Below the pieces are notes generated by a model. The model was not told the origin of the DNA. It did not search any database and worked only from the letters and a program-made list of their open reading frames with translations. DNA of 64,000 bases, taken from positions 809,725 to 873,724 of the forward strand of contig WMKK01000004.1 in assembly GCA_012295225.1 (NCBI GenBank), given 5' to 3'. Below, piece after piece: positions 20,901-30,623 of the stretch (position 1 is the stretch's first letter; each line of letters opens with the position of its first letter). This stretch comes from Ostreococcus mediterraneus. Lineage: Eukaryota > Chlorophyta > Mamiellophyceae > Mamiellales > Bathycoccaceae. The position numbers and the translations under genes are program-made.

Positions 20901-23900
20901 CGTACGGAAGATTGTCATCTTTCACACGCAAAAACGATTCAAGGCACATCGTGAGCATCTCCGCCAAATCAACCCATAGCCAGGTATCCGTCGTCGTTCG
21001 CGGTGGTCGACGCAAAAACCGCGCGCTGGTCTCTGGCCAGTGCCCGAATGAGGCTAAAACGCTCATCGCGTGCGGTCGGCTCGTCTGCGTGAGAGTCTTC
21101 AAGGCGGCGACAACTCGCGCCGCAGCGGCGTGCGATTGCGCGGACCCGAGCTCTGTTATGAGACCACCGATCACGAATGGCGGGCACGAAACGCGTGCCG
21201 CGTCACGCATGACGCGAACATCAGCACTATCATACTCTTCATCTTCGTTCATCGCGAACGAAGACAACGCCTCGGCGTCTGTCCGGATGTTATACGTGTG
21301 CGTGAGCAACTGTCGTTGCTTGAACATTCGCATCACTCTATCAGTGTCAACTAAACCGTCGTGCATGGGATTTGAATCTCCAAGCGCTGGTGGACTCGCG
21401 AGTTCGGGAACGAAGCGAGGAAATCGGTACGTCTCTAAGAAGAGCTTTGGTAGCGACAGTGTGCTTGGCTTTGGCGCGCCAACGCGAGCCACGACGGCTT
21501 CCATCACTGGAACAAAGAGCACTTGAGTCAACAGTGACGCCATGGATTCACGAATGCGCGCTTGTGGGTGAAACACGAGTCGAAGAGTTCGCATGATTCG
21601 ACAACCACGAGAATCATCACGGGTAAGCATCTCGCGCACGAGCGATGAAGCACCAGCCGCGGCGGCAAGTACTCTAAGTGTGCCTGTGACGACGACGGAA
21701 TGCGCGCCCGTTTCCAACATCATCTTGAGTAAAGCATCGAGAGACGCGGCGTCAGCCAACGCTGGAGCCAATCGAGAATCGCGTACTAGGCTTTCAAGTT
21801 CATTGGCAATCAGCTCTCGGGATCGCGGCTCGGCGCTCATGAAATCCTGTAATAAATCTCGAACATCTTTAAACGTCTTTGATCTCGAGTTGTCGTTTGT
21901 CGACGTCGACGCGTTGGAACTTGTGTTACGCACGTATTGATCGTCAGTGAGCAGCACTGCATCAAAAGGGTCACTGCACGACGCGATGAGCACTTCCGCG
22001 GACGCACTGAGACCATGAGAGATGTCATGAGCCACATCTGTGGCACTCGTCGTGCGCACTTCTTCGTCGTCGTGAAACAAACCTCTCAAAGCTGGAAGAA
22101 GCTTCTCCCATTTGCCACCTCCGGTTTCTCTCCTCACAGTTTCAATCAAACGGCGAGCTTCAGTGACGGCCATACCGACAGCGTCGTCGCCGTCAAGCGC
22201 GTCGAGCCAAGCAGAATAAATGGCAATTTGTCCTGCAACGCGGCGATGATTTTGCGTCACGGCGCACGCCGATTCCAAACAAGTTGCCGCATCGAACATC
22301 GTCGACGCGTGATTCAAACCGCCGATGATGACTTCACCAATAATAGATGGGTGTTCTAGCACCGCGCACGCTGTCGAATCAATCGCACTCGCTGCCGCTA
22401 GCGTGGCATAAGCCGACACGCGTACGGTGGTAGTGCTGTGCGTCAAGAGCGCCAAGATGGCAGTGATGACACTTTCCATATCTGCATCTTCGTCGTCTTC
22501 CGGAGTCAGCGCGAGGAGTGTTGCAACCATATGCGCGCTCGCTTGTCCAGCATTGGATTCGCTTTCAATCAAACTCAACGCTGGAGTGGCATCAAGTATT
22601 AACTGCGCGTACGAAGTCGAAGTCGGTGTCGATGCTCCAGAAATTGCATTCGATACCGCGTGCAAGCACTGATCCGCATCTCGAACGATTGCGAGCTCGC
22701 GTGCGAGCGTAGGACATATGTGACCCAACGCATTGGCGCACAACTGCCTCGCTAATGGATTTGCCGCAGCAAAAACTTCATCCACGCACACGTCGTGCCA
22801 TCGTTTTATAAGTCTAACGTTGGCCGCTCCGCTACCTCGCGCTGACGCCCCACCAGCAATCGCCGCAAATTCAGCGCTCACTTGCACGCAAGTCAGATAT
22901 TCACTCGCGGCGCCTGATTCGAATTCCAAATGCTCCAGCGTTGCCTCGAATAAATCTAAATATTGACCGAGACGCGTCAATGCTCCGCTGTGCGGCGACG
23001 CTCCGTCGTTCTCTGCCGCGATTTGAACCAACGGCAAAAGTAACCGCGCAGCGCGAATCGCATCAGCACGCAACGACGGTTCGCGCATGACAGGTATGAC
23101 GTGCGTCATAAACGTGTGTGTCATGGGCAAAACCTTGGTGGGCTCGCCCTTAGACGCCCCGTACCCGTGCCCGCGAGCGCTCGGCGGCAAATTTTCATTC
23201 GGCGAGCTCGCGAGCAAAGACTGACGATTCGCATCAATCAACTCGCGCTGCAGCGCTATGGCACACGTCTGAATCACCGCCAATGCTTCGCGCCTAGTCT
23301 CTGGACTTGACAACTCTGGATCCATCGCCGATAATAATTCACACGCGCGCTCCAACGCTCGCGACGCGAATTGCGCGACGGATTCCACCGGCACGTCAAC
23401 CAACGCCCGCCTGAGCTCGCGCAAACCCGCATGGGCGAGCGTGTGATGCGCACACGCATCCAAATGCGCGACGAGTGAATATAAATACTGCCGATCGCTC
23501 TCGCTCGTTGTGACGAATGGTAACCGGTACCCATCGTCCCCAGAGGCGCTCGCGACGCCGCGACTCGCCGACGACGCCTTAAAGCTCACCTTCATGTGCG
23601 ATGACGACGGCGCGCTCGACGTAGACGGCCTGCCATACTGTTGTTGATAAGCGCCACCGTCACGACGCCGCGCGGTAAATCTCTCGCCGTCGTCGTCGTC
23701 GTCGTTCGCTCGTCGCGCGTTGGCGCGCGCCGCGAGCTCCGCCTCTCCGTCGTACCCACCCTTCGCATACCCCAGGCCATCATCACCGCTCGCGCCTTCC
23801 CATCGCGCGCGCTCACGCACTTCATCTATCATCGCCACCATCGCACGCGCACCTCGCGCGCGTCTCACCGCTCGCGCCGACATCGTAGACGCGAGTCGCG

Positions 23901-24023
23901 CGTTTAAAACATCCGCCGCCTCGCGCGCGCCGTTCGCCTCCAACATCGCCGCCGTCATCGCCCCACCCCGCGCATCGGCGCACCACTCCGCGAACACCTC
24001 CCCTATGTCATCGTCGTCGCCAA

Positions 24024-24061
<38 letters not shown>

Positions 24062-24237
24062 ACCATGCGCGAAAGCATCGCGCGCACGCACGCCGCATCG
24101 CTCACCACATCCCTGACATCTTTCGTCCCGCACGCACACGCCGTGCGCGCGCGGCGAATCGCGCGTCGGCGCACGTCGCGAGAGTGCGACGCGAGTTTGT
24201 CGCGAAGCGCCTCGGCGAAGGCGTGCGCGTCGGGCAT
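17938..24237 (-). CDS. Giant armadillo/HEAT-like protein, possibly rotatin-related
   Basis: 2,099 residues in one exon, from the ATG at 24237 (the longer frame starts at TTG). Almost wholly alpha-helical repeat-like sequence rich in Ala, Leu and Val, with no catalytic motif, signal or membrane segment. An Asp run at 60-72 is encoded by a GAC microsatellite (about 24023-24060). The N-terminus (KLASHSRDVRRRAIRRAR) and the last ~150 residues (FLLMHNLAFHADAKAHF, then ASACATLFALVHHGQR) resemble the two ends of rotatin, a centriole/basal-body armadillo protein of about 2,200 residues. That link is my inference from memory of the family; the body of the protein does not show it. Convergent with the ankyrin-like gene, 121 bp between stops. 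Confidence 0.8.
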
Positions 24238-24583
24238 GGAAGCCTGTGCGCGCGCAAAGGCGAATGCGGTGACACTCAACCGTTGAGCTGTCGTTTCGGC
24301 GATTTGAATTTGTGTGTCCGAATGTCCGAATGGGTGTAGGGGTCGTAGTGTGGTTTGTTAAATTCGATATGGATTATTTATGTGTGTGCAGTGGCACGCG
24401 CGTCCGAGCGTCGCTCGCGGTCGGTCGACGTCGCGGCGATGGCGCCCATCGCGATGGCGCCCAGTGCGATGAGGCGTGTGACTCTCGTGGTGGTACAGTG
24501 GCAGCCGGGCCGCTGCCGTGGGCTATGTATTGCATGTGATTGTACGCGCGGCGGAACCGCGCGCGGCTACGACGCGAGCGTCG
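24238..24583. other. Intergenic: upstream region of the giant repeat protein
   Basis: 346 bp between two minus-strand genes. An AT-richer island with TTAAATTCGATATGGATTAT (24357-24376) lies about 120 bp upstream of the ATG and may be promoter sequence. The rest is GC-rich. No gene is seen. Confidence 0.4.
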
Positions 24584-26125
24584 TCATTCGACGTAATAAT
24601 ACGGCGACCCAGACGCGCCGCGGAAGAGCGACGGGAACGACGGTATCGACGATGTCAGGGCTAATATGATAGACCTCGTCGTGGACATGGATGACATGGA
24701 TGGCGCGAAAGGCGCGGCGGCGACGAGCGCGGGCGCGAGGACGCCGAGCGCGGCGTAGTAGAGCCATTTGAGACTCGCGGCGTGGACGACGTACGGCGCG
24801 AGAACGCGCGCGCTCACGATGCAGCACGCGATGAGCATGACATACGTGCGCCACGCTAAGAGCCAGAGTTCGCGATCGCCGCCGAGCGTGGTGACGGCGC
24901 GCGCGCCGATGGAGCCGACGCCGACGCCGAGGACGAGGGTGGACACAAACATGGGCGCAGCGCGAAATCGTCGCGTGACTTCCAAACGCGTGAGCGTCAA
25001 TGCGATGGCGGCGATGGTAATGAAACCCACGAGCGCGCGCGTGCTTTCGCCGGTAAAGCACGCGATGGTGGACGCCAAGCGCCACGCGGAGACGACGGAC
25101 ACGGTGAAATCACGCGTCGAACCGCACCGCGCGGTTAAACGCGAGAAATGTGCCTCAACTTGGCGCCACGCTAAATAACTTACCATCGCACACGTTGTCG
25201 TCAAACCCATCGCTAACGCATCACACGTCATGGCGTGAAATGTTTCATCGTCGTAACGCGCGTTGCGCTCGGCGCGCTGCGCTTTGGTTTCCGCCACGCC
25301 ATCTGCGGCGATTCTATTGCCCTCCGCTCGCAACGCATTCGCGGCGTGCGTCTGCGCCAACGAAAATAAATTCAATATGTTCGACGTCATGCGCGAGCCA
25401 ACCTCGAGCTTGCGAACTTCTATTTCTTCACGCAACAACGCGCGGTCTTCTTCGCACATTGACGTGAGCGCCAGCGTCGACGGCGACGGCGACGTCGGCG
25501 GCGTCGTTAACGACTCACCTACCGCAGCTCCCGGCGTGGACGACACCACCGGCGGAGAAGCGGCGGCGCCAGCACGCTCGACAGTCGCCGCCCCGTTCGC
25601 GCCGAACCGCTCCCTCGTCCAACGCCGTCGCCGCTTCTCCGCCGCCTCGACAAACACCTCAACGCGCGTCGCCGCACCATCCTCGTACGCCACGAGCGCG
25701 AACGCCCTCGCCACTCGACGAAACACCTTAGCGTCGTCGTCCAGGTCCTCGTCCAGGTCCTCGTCCTCGTCGTCCTCGACGTCCTCGTCGTCCTCGACGT
25801 CGTCGCCGCGTCGACCCCTCCGCCTCCCCCACGCGCGCGCGGCATCCGCAAACGCCCGCCCCGCCCGCCTCGCCCTCGCATCAGCCCTCGCGCGCGCGCT
25901 CGCCTCGCGCGCCCTCGTCCTCTGCACGCGCGCGCGCGTCAGCGCCAGCGCCAGCGTCAGCGCCGCGGGCGTCAGCGCGAACGCCAGCGCGTACGCCCAC
26001 GCGAGCGCCCGCGCGCCGTCGCCCGCGCGCCACGCCCGCGCCAGCCGCGCGCCGACGCCGTCGTCATCATCCGGCGCGCTCGTCACCGCGCGGCTGTATC
26101 GCGCGAACCCGCGAGGCGACGCCAT
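24584..26125 (-). CDS. Multi-pass membrane protein of unknown function
   Basis: 513 residues, ATG at 26125. Seen: one hydrophobic segment at about 37-62, then an Arg/Ala-rich and Asp/Glu-rich cytosolic part, a charged helical segment (REEIEVRKLEVGSRM), and at least five hydrophobic segments in the C-terminal half (for example CDALAMGLTTTCAMVSYLAW, FVSTLVLGVGVGSIGA and WLYYAALGVLAPALVAA). The layout of a helical region followed by a C-terminal membrane bundle recalls plant CPR5-type nuclear-envelope proteins, but I see no decisive motif, so no function is given. The acidic stretch is encoded by a GAC/GAG-rich repeat (about 25730-25805). The upstream region carries a heptamer minisatellite. Confidence 0.7.
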   Translation of the reverse strand: MASPRGFARYSRAVTSAPDDDDGVGARLARAWRAGDGARALAWAYALAFALTPAALTLALALTRARVQRTRAREASARARADARARRAGRAFADAARAWGRRRGRRGDDVEDDEDVEDDEDEDLDEDLDDDAKVFRRVARAFALVAYEDGAATRVEVFVEAAEKRRRRWTRERFGANGAATVERAGAAASPPVVSSTPGAAVGESLTTPPTSPSPSTLALTSMCEEDRALLREEIEVRKLEVGSRMTSNILNLFSLAQTHAANALRAEGNRIAADGVAETKAQRAERNARYDDETFHAMTCDALAMGLTTTCAMVSYLAWRQVEAHFSRLTARCGSTRDFTVSVVSAWRLASTIACFTGESTRALVGFITIAAIALTLTRLEVTRRFRAAPMFVSTLVLGVGVGSIGARAVTTLGGDRELWLLAWRTYVMLIACCIVSARVLAPYVVHAASLKWLYYAALGVLAPALVAAAPFAPSMSSMSTTRSIILALTSSIPSFPSLFRGASGSPYYYVE

Positions 26126-26156
26126 CGACCGCGCGACCGACGATGCCGACGATGCC

Positions 26157-26224
26157 GATGCCCGATGCCCGATGCCCGATGCCCGATGCCCGATGCCCGA
26201 TGCCCGATGCCCGATGCCCGATGC
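26157..26224. repeat. Heptamer minisatellite (GATGCCC)n
   Basis: About 9.7 perfect tandem copies of GATGCCC, starting 32 bp upstream of the membrane-protein ATG at 26125 on the other strand. As 7 is not a multiple of 3, the array opens all three frames and creates spurious overlapping ORFs. Confidence 0.95.
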
Positions 26225-26634
26225 CGACGCGCAGTCGCGACGACGACGACCGACGCCGACCGGGCGACCGCCGACGCCGACGCCGACGCGGGCGCGCAGT
26301 CGCGACGTCGACCGGGCGACCGCCGCCGACGACGACCGGGCGACGACCGACGACGACGACGAGTGACGAGTGACGACCGGGGGTGACCAATCCTTGAGTC
26401 ATGAACGGTGAAATCTGGACGCACCGCACGCCCATCGACGCCTCGTCTCGCGCGACGTGGCATCGCACGTCACGCGTGCGCGAGCGGCGCGCGCGCGATC
26501 GCGTGCGGTGACATCGCGCGCGCGCGCGGTCGACGGCGCGTGCGAGGCGCGCGCGCGCGCGGTCGTCGTACGCGTCATCCGTCGTCGTCATCCGTCGTCG
26601 TCGTCATCCGTCGTCGTCGGACATTCGGATATTC
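26225..26634. other. Intergenic low-complexity DNA between the two minisatellites
   Basis: 410 bp of GC-rich, CGACGA/GACCGG-type simple sequence. The open frames on both strands are Arg/Asp repeats without family resemblance. The only AT-richer patch is near 26392-26410. I see no gene. Confidence 0.5.
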
Positions 26635-26843
26635 GGTCAATCGATCGTTCAATCGATCGTTCAATCGATCGTTCAATCGATCGTTCAATCGATCGTTCAA
26701 TCGATCGTTCAATCGATCGTTCAATCGATCGTTCAATCGATCGGTCCATCGATCGGTCGTTCGATCGGTCCATCGATCGGTCCATCGATCGTTCAATCGA
26801 TCGGTCCATCGATCGTTCAATCGATCGTTCAATCGATCGATCG
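26635..26843. repeat. 12-bp minisatellite of nested palindromes (TCAATCGATCGT)n
   Basis: About 17 tandem copies of a 12-bp unit across 209 bp. The first half is nearly perfect TCAATCGATCGT. The second half mixes in a TCCATCGATCGG variant. Each unit contains the self-complementary cores ATCGAT and CGATCG. Since 12 is a multiple of 3, both strands stay open and yield repetitive pseudo-peptides (SFNR, SIDR, DRSIER); I do not regard these as genes. Confidence 0.97.
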
Positions 26844-26880
26844 ACTCCGTGACGCCACGCGTCCGGTCCGTCGATCGACC

Positions 26881-26898
26881 GATGACGTCGACGTCATC
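26881..26898. promoter_or_regulatory. Perfect 18-bp palindrome with paired ACGT/TGACG cores
   Basis: GATGACGTCGACGTCATC is its own reverse complement and holds two TGACGTC half elements back to back, the core bound by bZIP factors. It lies 54 bp upstream of the first ATG of the one-helix LHC-like gene and 37 bp past the 12-bp minisatellite. A role as a stress or light element is inference. Confidence 0.55.
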
Positions 26899-26952
26899 CA
26901 CGTCGAGCGACGACGACGACGAGGTCGAGGTCGGGAGTGAGCGACGCGCGCG

Positions 26953-27543
26953 ATGCACGCGACGACGACGACGACGATGCACGCGATGACGATGACGACG
27001 ACGACGACGACGACGCGCGCGATGCGCGCGAGCGTCGTCTCGCGCGGTGGCGCCGCGCGACGGGGCGCGGTGGTGGTGTCGCGCGCGGGCAAGGCGCCGA
27101 CGACGGTGGAGTACGTGCGTCGATGTGTTTCGCNCGCGCGCGGGCGCGTGCGCGCGGGCGCGGGCGCGGTGTGCGTGGTGTGCGATGGTGGTTGGTCGTA
27201 GTGTGCGATGGTGCGCGTTGGATGACACATTCGAGCGTGATTTGAAAAAGTGTCCTCGCGCTCGACTGACGGCGTCTTCGCGTCTCTCCTCGTCTCGTCG
27301 CGTAGGTACCAACGCCAACAAGCGAAGATGATGGTCAAGTATTTCAAGGATAAGCAATACGAAGAAGCGGTTGAAGATGCGCAAGTTTTTGGGTTCACGC
27401 CGAAGAATGAAATCAACAACGGGCGATGGACGATGTTTGGCTTGTTAGTAGGCATGCTCACGGAAATCGCCACTGGCGTGGATTTCCCGGATCAAATCAA
27501 CCTCACGCTCAGCGTGCTCGGGATTACTGATTTCGAGCCGTAA
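26953..27543 (+). CDS. One-helix LHC-like (HLIP/OHP-type) plastid protein, two exons
   Basis: Exon 1 is 26953-27110 and exon 2 is 27306-27543. The junction GA|GTACGT ... CGTAG|GTACC keeps phase and gives 131 residues. If the inner ATG at 27022 is used, 108 remain. Exon 1 encodes a Thr/Arg/Val-rich transit peptide (RASVVSRGGAARRGAVVVSR). Exon 2 carries FGFTPKNEINNGRW followed by a single hydrophobic helix (TMFGLLVGMLTEIATG). ExxNGRxxMxG is the chlorophyll-binding signature of the LHC superfamily, with Glu and Asn as ligands. Known roles of one-helix relatives: photosystem assembly and protection under high light. The exact subfamily (OHP1, OHP2 or another) is not settled by eye. One ambiguous base (27134) lies in the intron. 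Confidence 0.82.
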
Positions 27544-27687
27544 TTTCGAGCCGTACATTTGCCGCTCGTCGATGGCGATGTGTACTCCACTAGGGAGCAC
27601 GAAGCGCATTCTCATTGTAAATAGAAGACATTCACGCTGACGCTGATTATTATTTCATAAGACATCGTCGGCGCGAACGACGACGAC

Positions 27688-27726
27688 GGTGGCCATAATT
27701 CCACGCTGGTGGCCATAATTCCACGC
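27688..27726. repeat. Two-copy 19-bp direct repeat
   Basis: GGTGGCCATAATTCCACGC occurs at 27688-27706 and 27708-27726 (period 20), just upstream of the secreted-protein ATG at 27745. It could be a recent slip duplication or a doubled upstream element. Confidence 0.9.
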
Positions 27727-27744
27727 ACGACTTTTACGAACACG

Positions 27745-28803
27745 ATGATGATGATGATGCGGAATAGACTGACGTGTACACGGCTCGTGGCATTCGCGTC
27801 GTGTGTTTGCGCGGCTGCGTCGATTCAAGGCGCCGCGGCGGCGACGAATTCCATCGCGTGTCTTTCACCGCCAAACGGTGTCTCCGCGACTAAGTGGACC
27901 GCGACGGCTGAAGCGCTCGGTTTGCACCTCTGCGTGTCCGTTGCCGATTCTCTCGATCTCGCGGCGAATCAGGTTCAACAGCGACGTTTTTCTTCTGTCG
28001 CTCAAGCGCAACCATCAGATGAGTGCGAAGGCGAAATTCTTAGTTTCATGTGCGCCGCCTCGTCGGCGCAAACGTCGGATGATTTCGCGTGCTCGGTGCA
28101 ATCTTCAGATGGAAACCTGGTCGAGTCGAACGCATTTCGCACGTGCATCGCACCGCTGTGCGAAGAGATTTGTATCAAGAACGACGGTGCGAATGGTAAA
28201 GACGCGACGTTTTGCACGGCGTGTGCTTCGCGGCGCCGAGGACGATTTGGTAGCGAGTTTGGCGCCATTTGGCCGTCAGCGACGATGAATCCGTTGAATT
28301 TGAACGCGATGTTCACCCAATTTTCTTCGCAACCTCTCGGTCAGTTGATGACGAGTTATTTGCGTGTGCAGGCGACGATGTGGCTCATTCGGACCGCGTT
28401 TCAAGCCATTCAACAGGCGAGTAACGGCGGCGGCGGTGGGACGACGCTGTTCCCTAATTTGGGCTCGCCGGCGCCATCGACGCCGAGCGGTGGCTCGTCA
28501 ACGATTTACTTTCCACCAATATCGCCGTCGCCGTCGCCGTCGCCGTCGCCATCGCCATCACCGATCAATCAATGTGGCGTGTCCGCTCCGGCGTCGCATT
28601 CGTGCTCAAACTCGTGCGGATTGTGCGTATTTCCAGACGCGTCGAGCGATGTTCCCAATTGTTGCTGCGATTCGACGTGCTCTGATTACGGCGATTGCTG
28701 CGTCGACGCCACAGATTGCTGCCCGGCGTTAAAAAGCGCAAACGGTCGACTCATCCGCGCGCGTTCGCGACCGAACGCGCGCCTTCGCGGCTCGAGCGCG
28801 TAA
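27745..28803 (+). CDS. Secreted protein with somatomedin-B-like Cys domain
   Basis: 352 residues. ATG at 27745 is the first of five in-frame Met codons; the GTG frame start above it is ignored. Seen: a signal peptide (MRNRLTCTRLVAFASCVCAA, cleavage likely after AAAA), a Cys-containing ectodomain (CEGEILSFMC, then CIAPLCEEIC and CTAC), and a Gly/Ser/Pro linker with a (Ser-Pro)n run encoded by TCGCCG repeats (28527-28560). Near the C-terminus is a Cys-dense module, CCCDSTCSDYGDCCVD, which fits the somatomedin-B consensus. No C-terminal anchor is visible. Likely an extracellular or scale/wall-associated protein; the function is unknown. Confidence 0.75.
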   Translation: MMMMMRNRLTCTRLVAFASCVCAAASIQGAAAATNSIACLSPPNGVSATKWTATAEALGLHLCVSVADSLDLAANQVQQRRFSSVAQAQPSDECEGEILSFMCAASSAQTSDDFACSVQSSDGNLVESNAFRTCIAPLCEEICIKNDGANGKDATFCTACASRRRGRFGSEFGAIWPSATMNPLNLNAMFTQFSSQPLGQLMTSYLRVQATMWLIRTAFQAIQQASNGGGGGTTLFPNLGSPAPSTPSGGSSTIYFPPISPSPSPSPSPSPSPINQCGVSAPASHSCSNSCGLCVFPDASSDVPNCCCDSTCSDYGDCCVDATDCCPALKSANGRLIRARSRPNARLRGSSA

Positions 28804-28875
28804 ATAATTCCTCCTGACAATCATCATCTAACAATCATCTAACACTCTCTCTGCTGCTCCTACTCCTACGTGTGC

Positions 28876-30507
28876 CTAGCTAAAATAATTTTCTATAAAT
28901 TCAATCGATGCGGGGCATCCCGTGATGTCTTTACGTTTGAGACGCCGATCGCGGACGCCAATGACGCGACGCAAATTGTTTGAATTTCTAACGTCAAACG
29001 CGTCAAGCGCCGGCGCGCCGCGCTCAAAGCGCACCTCTGTGAGATCCTTGCACGCGCGCGCTACGAATGACACGCACTTTGTGCTCGACACGCACACATT
29101 TTGCAATGCGAATGATCCATTGAACGTACATTTTACGAGATTCGGCGCCGTAATCACGGCGCGGTCGATGGAAAAGCATCCTTCGGCGCTGAGCTCTTCG
29201 AGCGTCGACGCGCACATGCGCAACAAGTCGTCGAATCCGCTCGACGTCAAACTCTTGCAACTGTCCAACGTGAGCGTGCGAATGGATGTCAACTTCGTGC
29301 GCACGGTGTTAATTTCATCCGTCATCGCACGAAACGCCGCGCAGCGGTTGAGCAGTAACGTTTCGCATTGCGGCGCAAAGCAATTAAACGTCTCCATCGC
29401 GCGGCATCCAGCCACGTTGAGCGTTTCGACCGAGTTTGATTGCACTTGCAACGTGCGCAACGCCGCACAGTCAGCCACATTAATCGTACGCAGTGCGTTC
29501 GATCCAGCCGTTCGTCTAATTATGCACGTCGTCATCGTCGCACAATTCACGGCTTTAATAATTTCGAGTCGCGCGCCTTCGTGCGCGTCGAGTCGCAACT
29601 GTTTCAATCCAGAACATCCCGTGACGTCCAGCACGCGCACGCCTCGCGCGGCATCGAGTGCGAGTTTAATCGCGTCTTCGTCCAAAGATACACATCCTGG
29701 GAGACGTAACTCACGAATAAAGTCCCCACACAGCGTCAGCATGCGACTCAAGCCTTTCCCAGTCAACCGTCGCGCGCGCGGCCACGCGAGCGAAGACAAA
29801 TGCGGAAATCCCTCTACGCATATCTCCACCACGTGCACGACGTCGAATTCGCTCAACCACTCGCCGCACCCATCAAAATCAATCGCCTCTACACTGTGCG
29901 ATGCGTTATTTGCGCTGATAGCCATCAAAACAGCCACCAGCGCTCGGCTATTGTCCTCGTCGTCGCCATCCGCCTCGACTGGCGGTTTCAACGCCTTGGC
30001 TAACTTTTTAAAACTCACACGCTGCACGTTTGGGTACGCGCGCATCATGGACCCTACGCGTGAGGCATAATACATCCCAACGTCCGCATTCGCTCGCACT
30101 GGTGAATTTGCGCGTGGTAAATCTAAATTCTTCGCGTTCCGTCGCCACGTCCCCACGAGCGCGCGAAACTCTCGACACGTACACGCCAACATCGCCGCGT
30201 CCCTCGCGCTCAACCGCGCGAATATCAAATCCCGCACGTCATCCGGAAGGTTGCCACCGAACGCGTCGTACTGCGCATCCTGCGCGCCATCGCGCGACGT
30301 CTTCACCGTCGTCGGTGTCGCATCAGCCGTGAGCAGCAAAAGTGACTCAAACGCCTCCGTCGTTGACGCCGACGCCGACGCGACGTCGCGAATGATATCG
30401 CACGCGAGCGCGTTGCGAAACGCATCGATGAGAGCGTCGACGTCGGGGCCGTCGTCCTCGGCGTCGGGCTTGAGCGCGAACGCCGCGCGCCGGCGGCTGC
30501 GAGGCAT
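28876..30507 (-). CDS. F-box protein with leucine-rich repeats
   Basis: 543 residues, ATG at 30507. An F-box lies at about 87-120 (LPDDVRDLIFARLSARDAAM, then CTCREFRALV), followed by an array of LRRs of the AMN1/FBL type (e.g. LRELRLPGCVSLDEDAI, VRVLDVTGCSGLKQLRLD and LRTINVADCAALRTLQV). Such proteins act as substrate receptors of SCF ubiquitin ligases; the substrate is unknown. It ends 72 bp from the stop of the convergent secreted-protein gene. The upstream region has a CGACATA repeat and a TATATAT. Confidence 0.88.
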   Translation of the reverse strand: MPRSRRRAAFALKPDAEDDGPDVDALIDAFRNALACDIIRDVASASASTTEAFESLLLLTADATPTTVKTSRDGAQDAQYDAFGGNLPDDVRDLIFARLSARDAAMLACTCREFRALVGTWRRNAKNLDLPRANSPVRANADVGMYYASRVGSMMRAYPNVQRVSFKKLAKALKPPVEADGDDEDNSRALVAVLMAISANNASHSVEAIDFDGCGEWLSEFDVVHVVEICVEGFPHLSSLAWPRARRLTGKGLSRMLTLCGDFIRELRLPGCVSLDEDAIKLALDAARGVRVLDVTGCSGLKQLRLDAHEGARLEIIKAVNCATMTTCIIRRTAGSNALRTINVADCAALRTLQVQSNSVETLNVAGCRAMETFNCFAPQCETLLLNRCAAFRAMTDEINTVRTKLTSIRTLTLDSCKSLTSSGFDDLLRMCASTLEELSAEGCFSIDRAVITAPNLVKCTFNGSFALQNVCVSSTKCVSFVARACKDLTEVRFERGAPALDAFDVRNSNNLRRVIGVRDRRLKRKDITGCPASIEFIENYFS

Positions 30508-30553
30508 CGTATGCGGGAGTTGGTTACTTTTTCAGAGTGTGACACATACATAA

Positions 30554-30586
30554 CGACATACGACATACGACATACGACATATATAT
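30554..30586 (-). promoter_or_regulatory. CGACATA tandem repeat and TATA-like run upstream of the F-box gene
   Basis: Four perfect copies of CGACATA (30554-30581) merge into ATATATAT about 70-80 bp upstream of the F-box ATG on the minus strand. The repeat itself is certain; its promoter role is inferred. Confidence 0.5.
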
Positions 30587-30623
30587 GACACATAATGTCT
30601 TATTCGCGCGTTCGGTCGCAGCG

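Noticed and set aside
25263-26366. 367-residue plus-strand open frame opposite the multi-pass membrane gene
   Set aside because: Ala/Ser/Arg-rich shadow caused by high GC and by the heptamer minisatellite; the minus-strand frame has membrane segments and a proper start.
26408-26989. Repetitive open frames (SFNR, SIDR and DRSIER repeats) on both strands
   Set aside because: Produced by the 12-bp minisatellite, whose length is a multiple of 3; no family features and all flanks are simple sequence.
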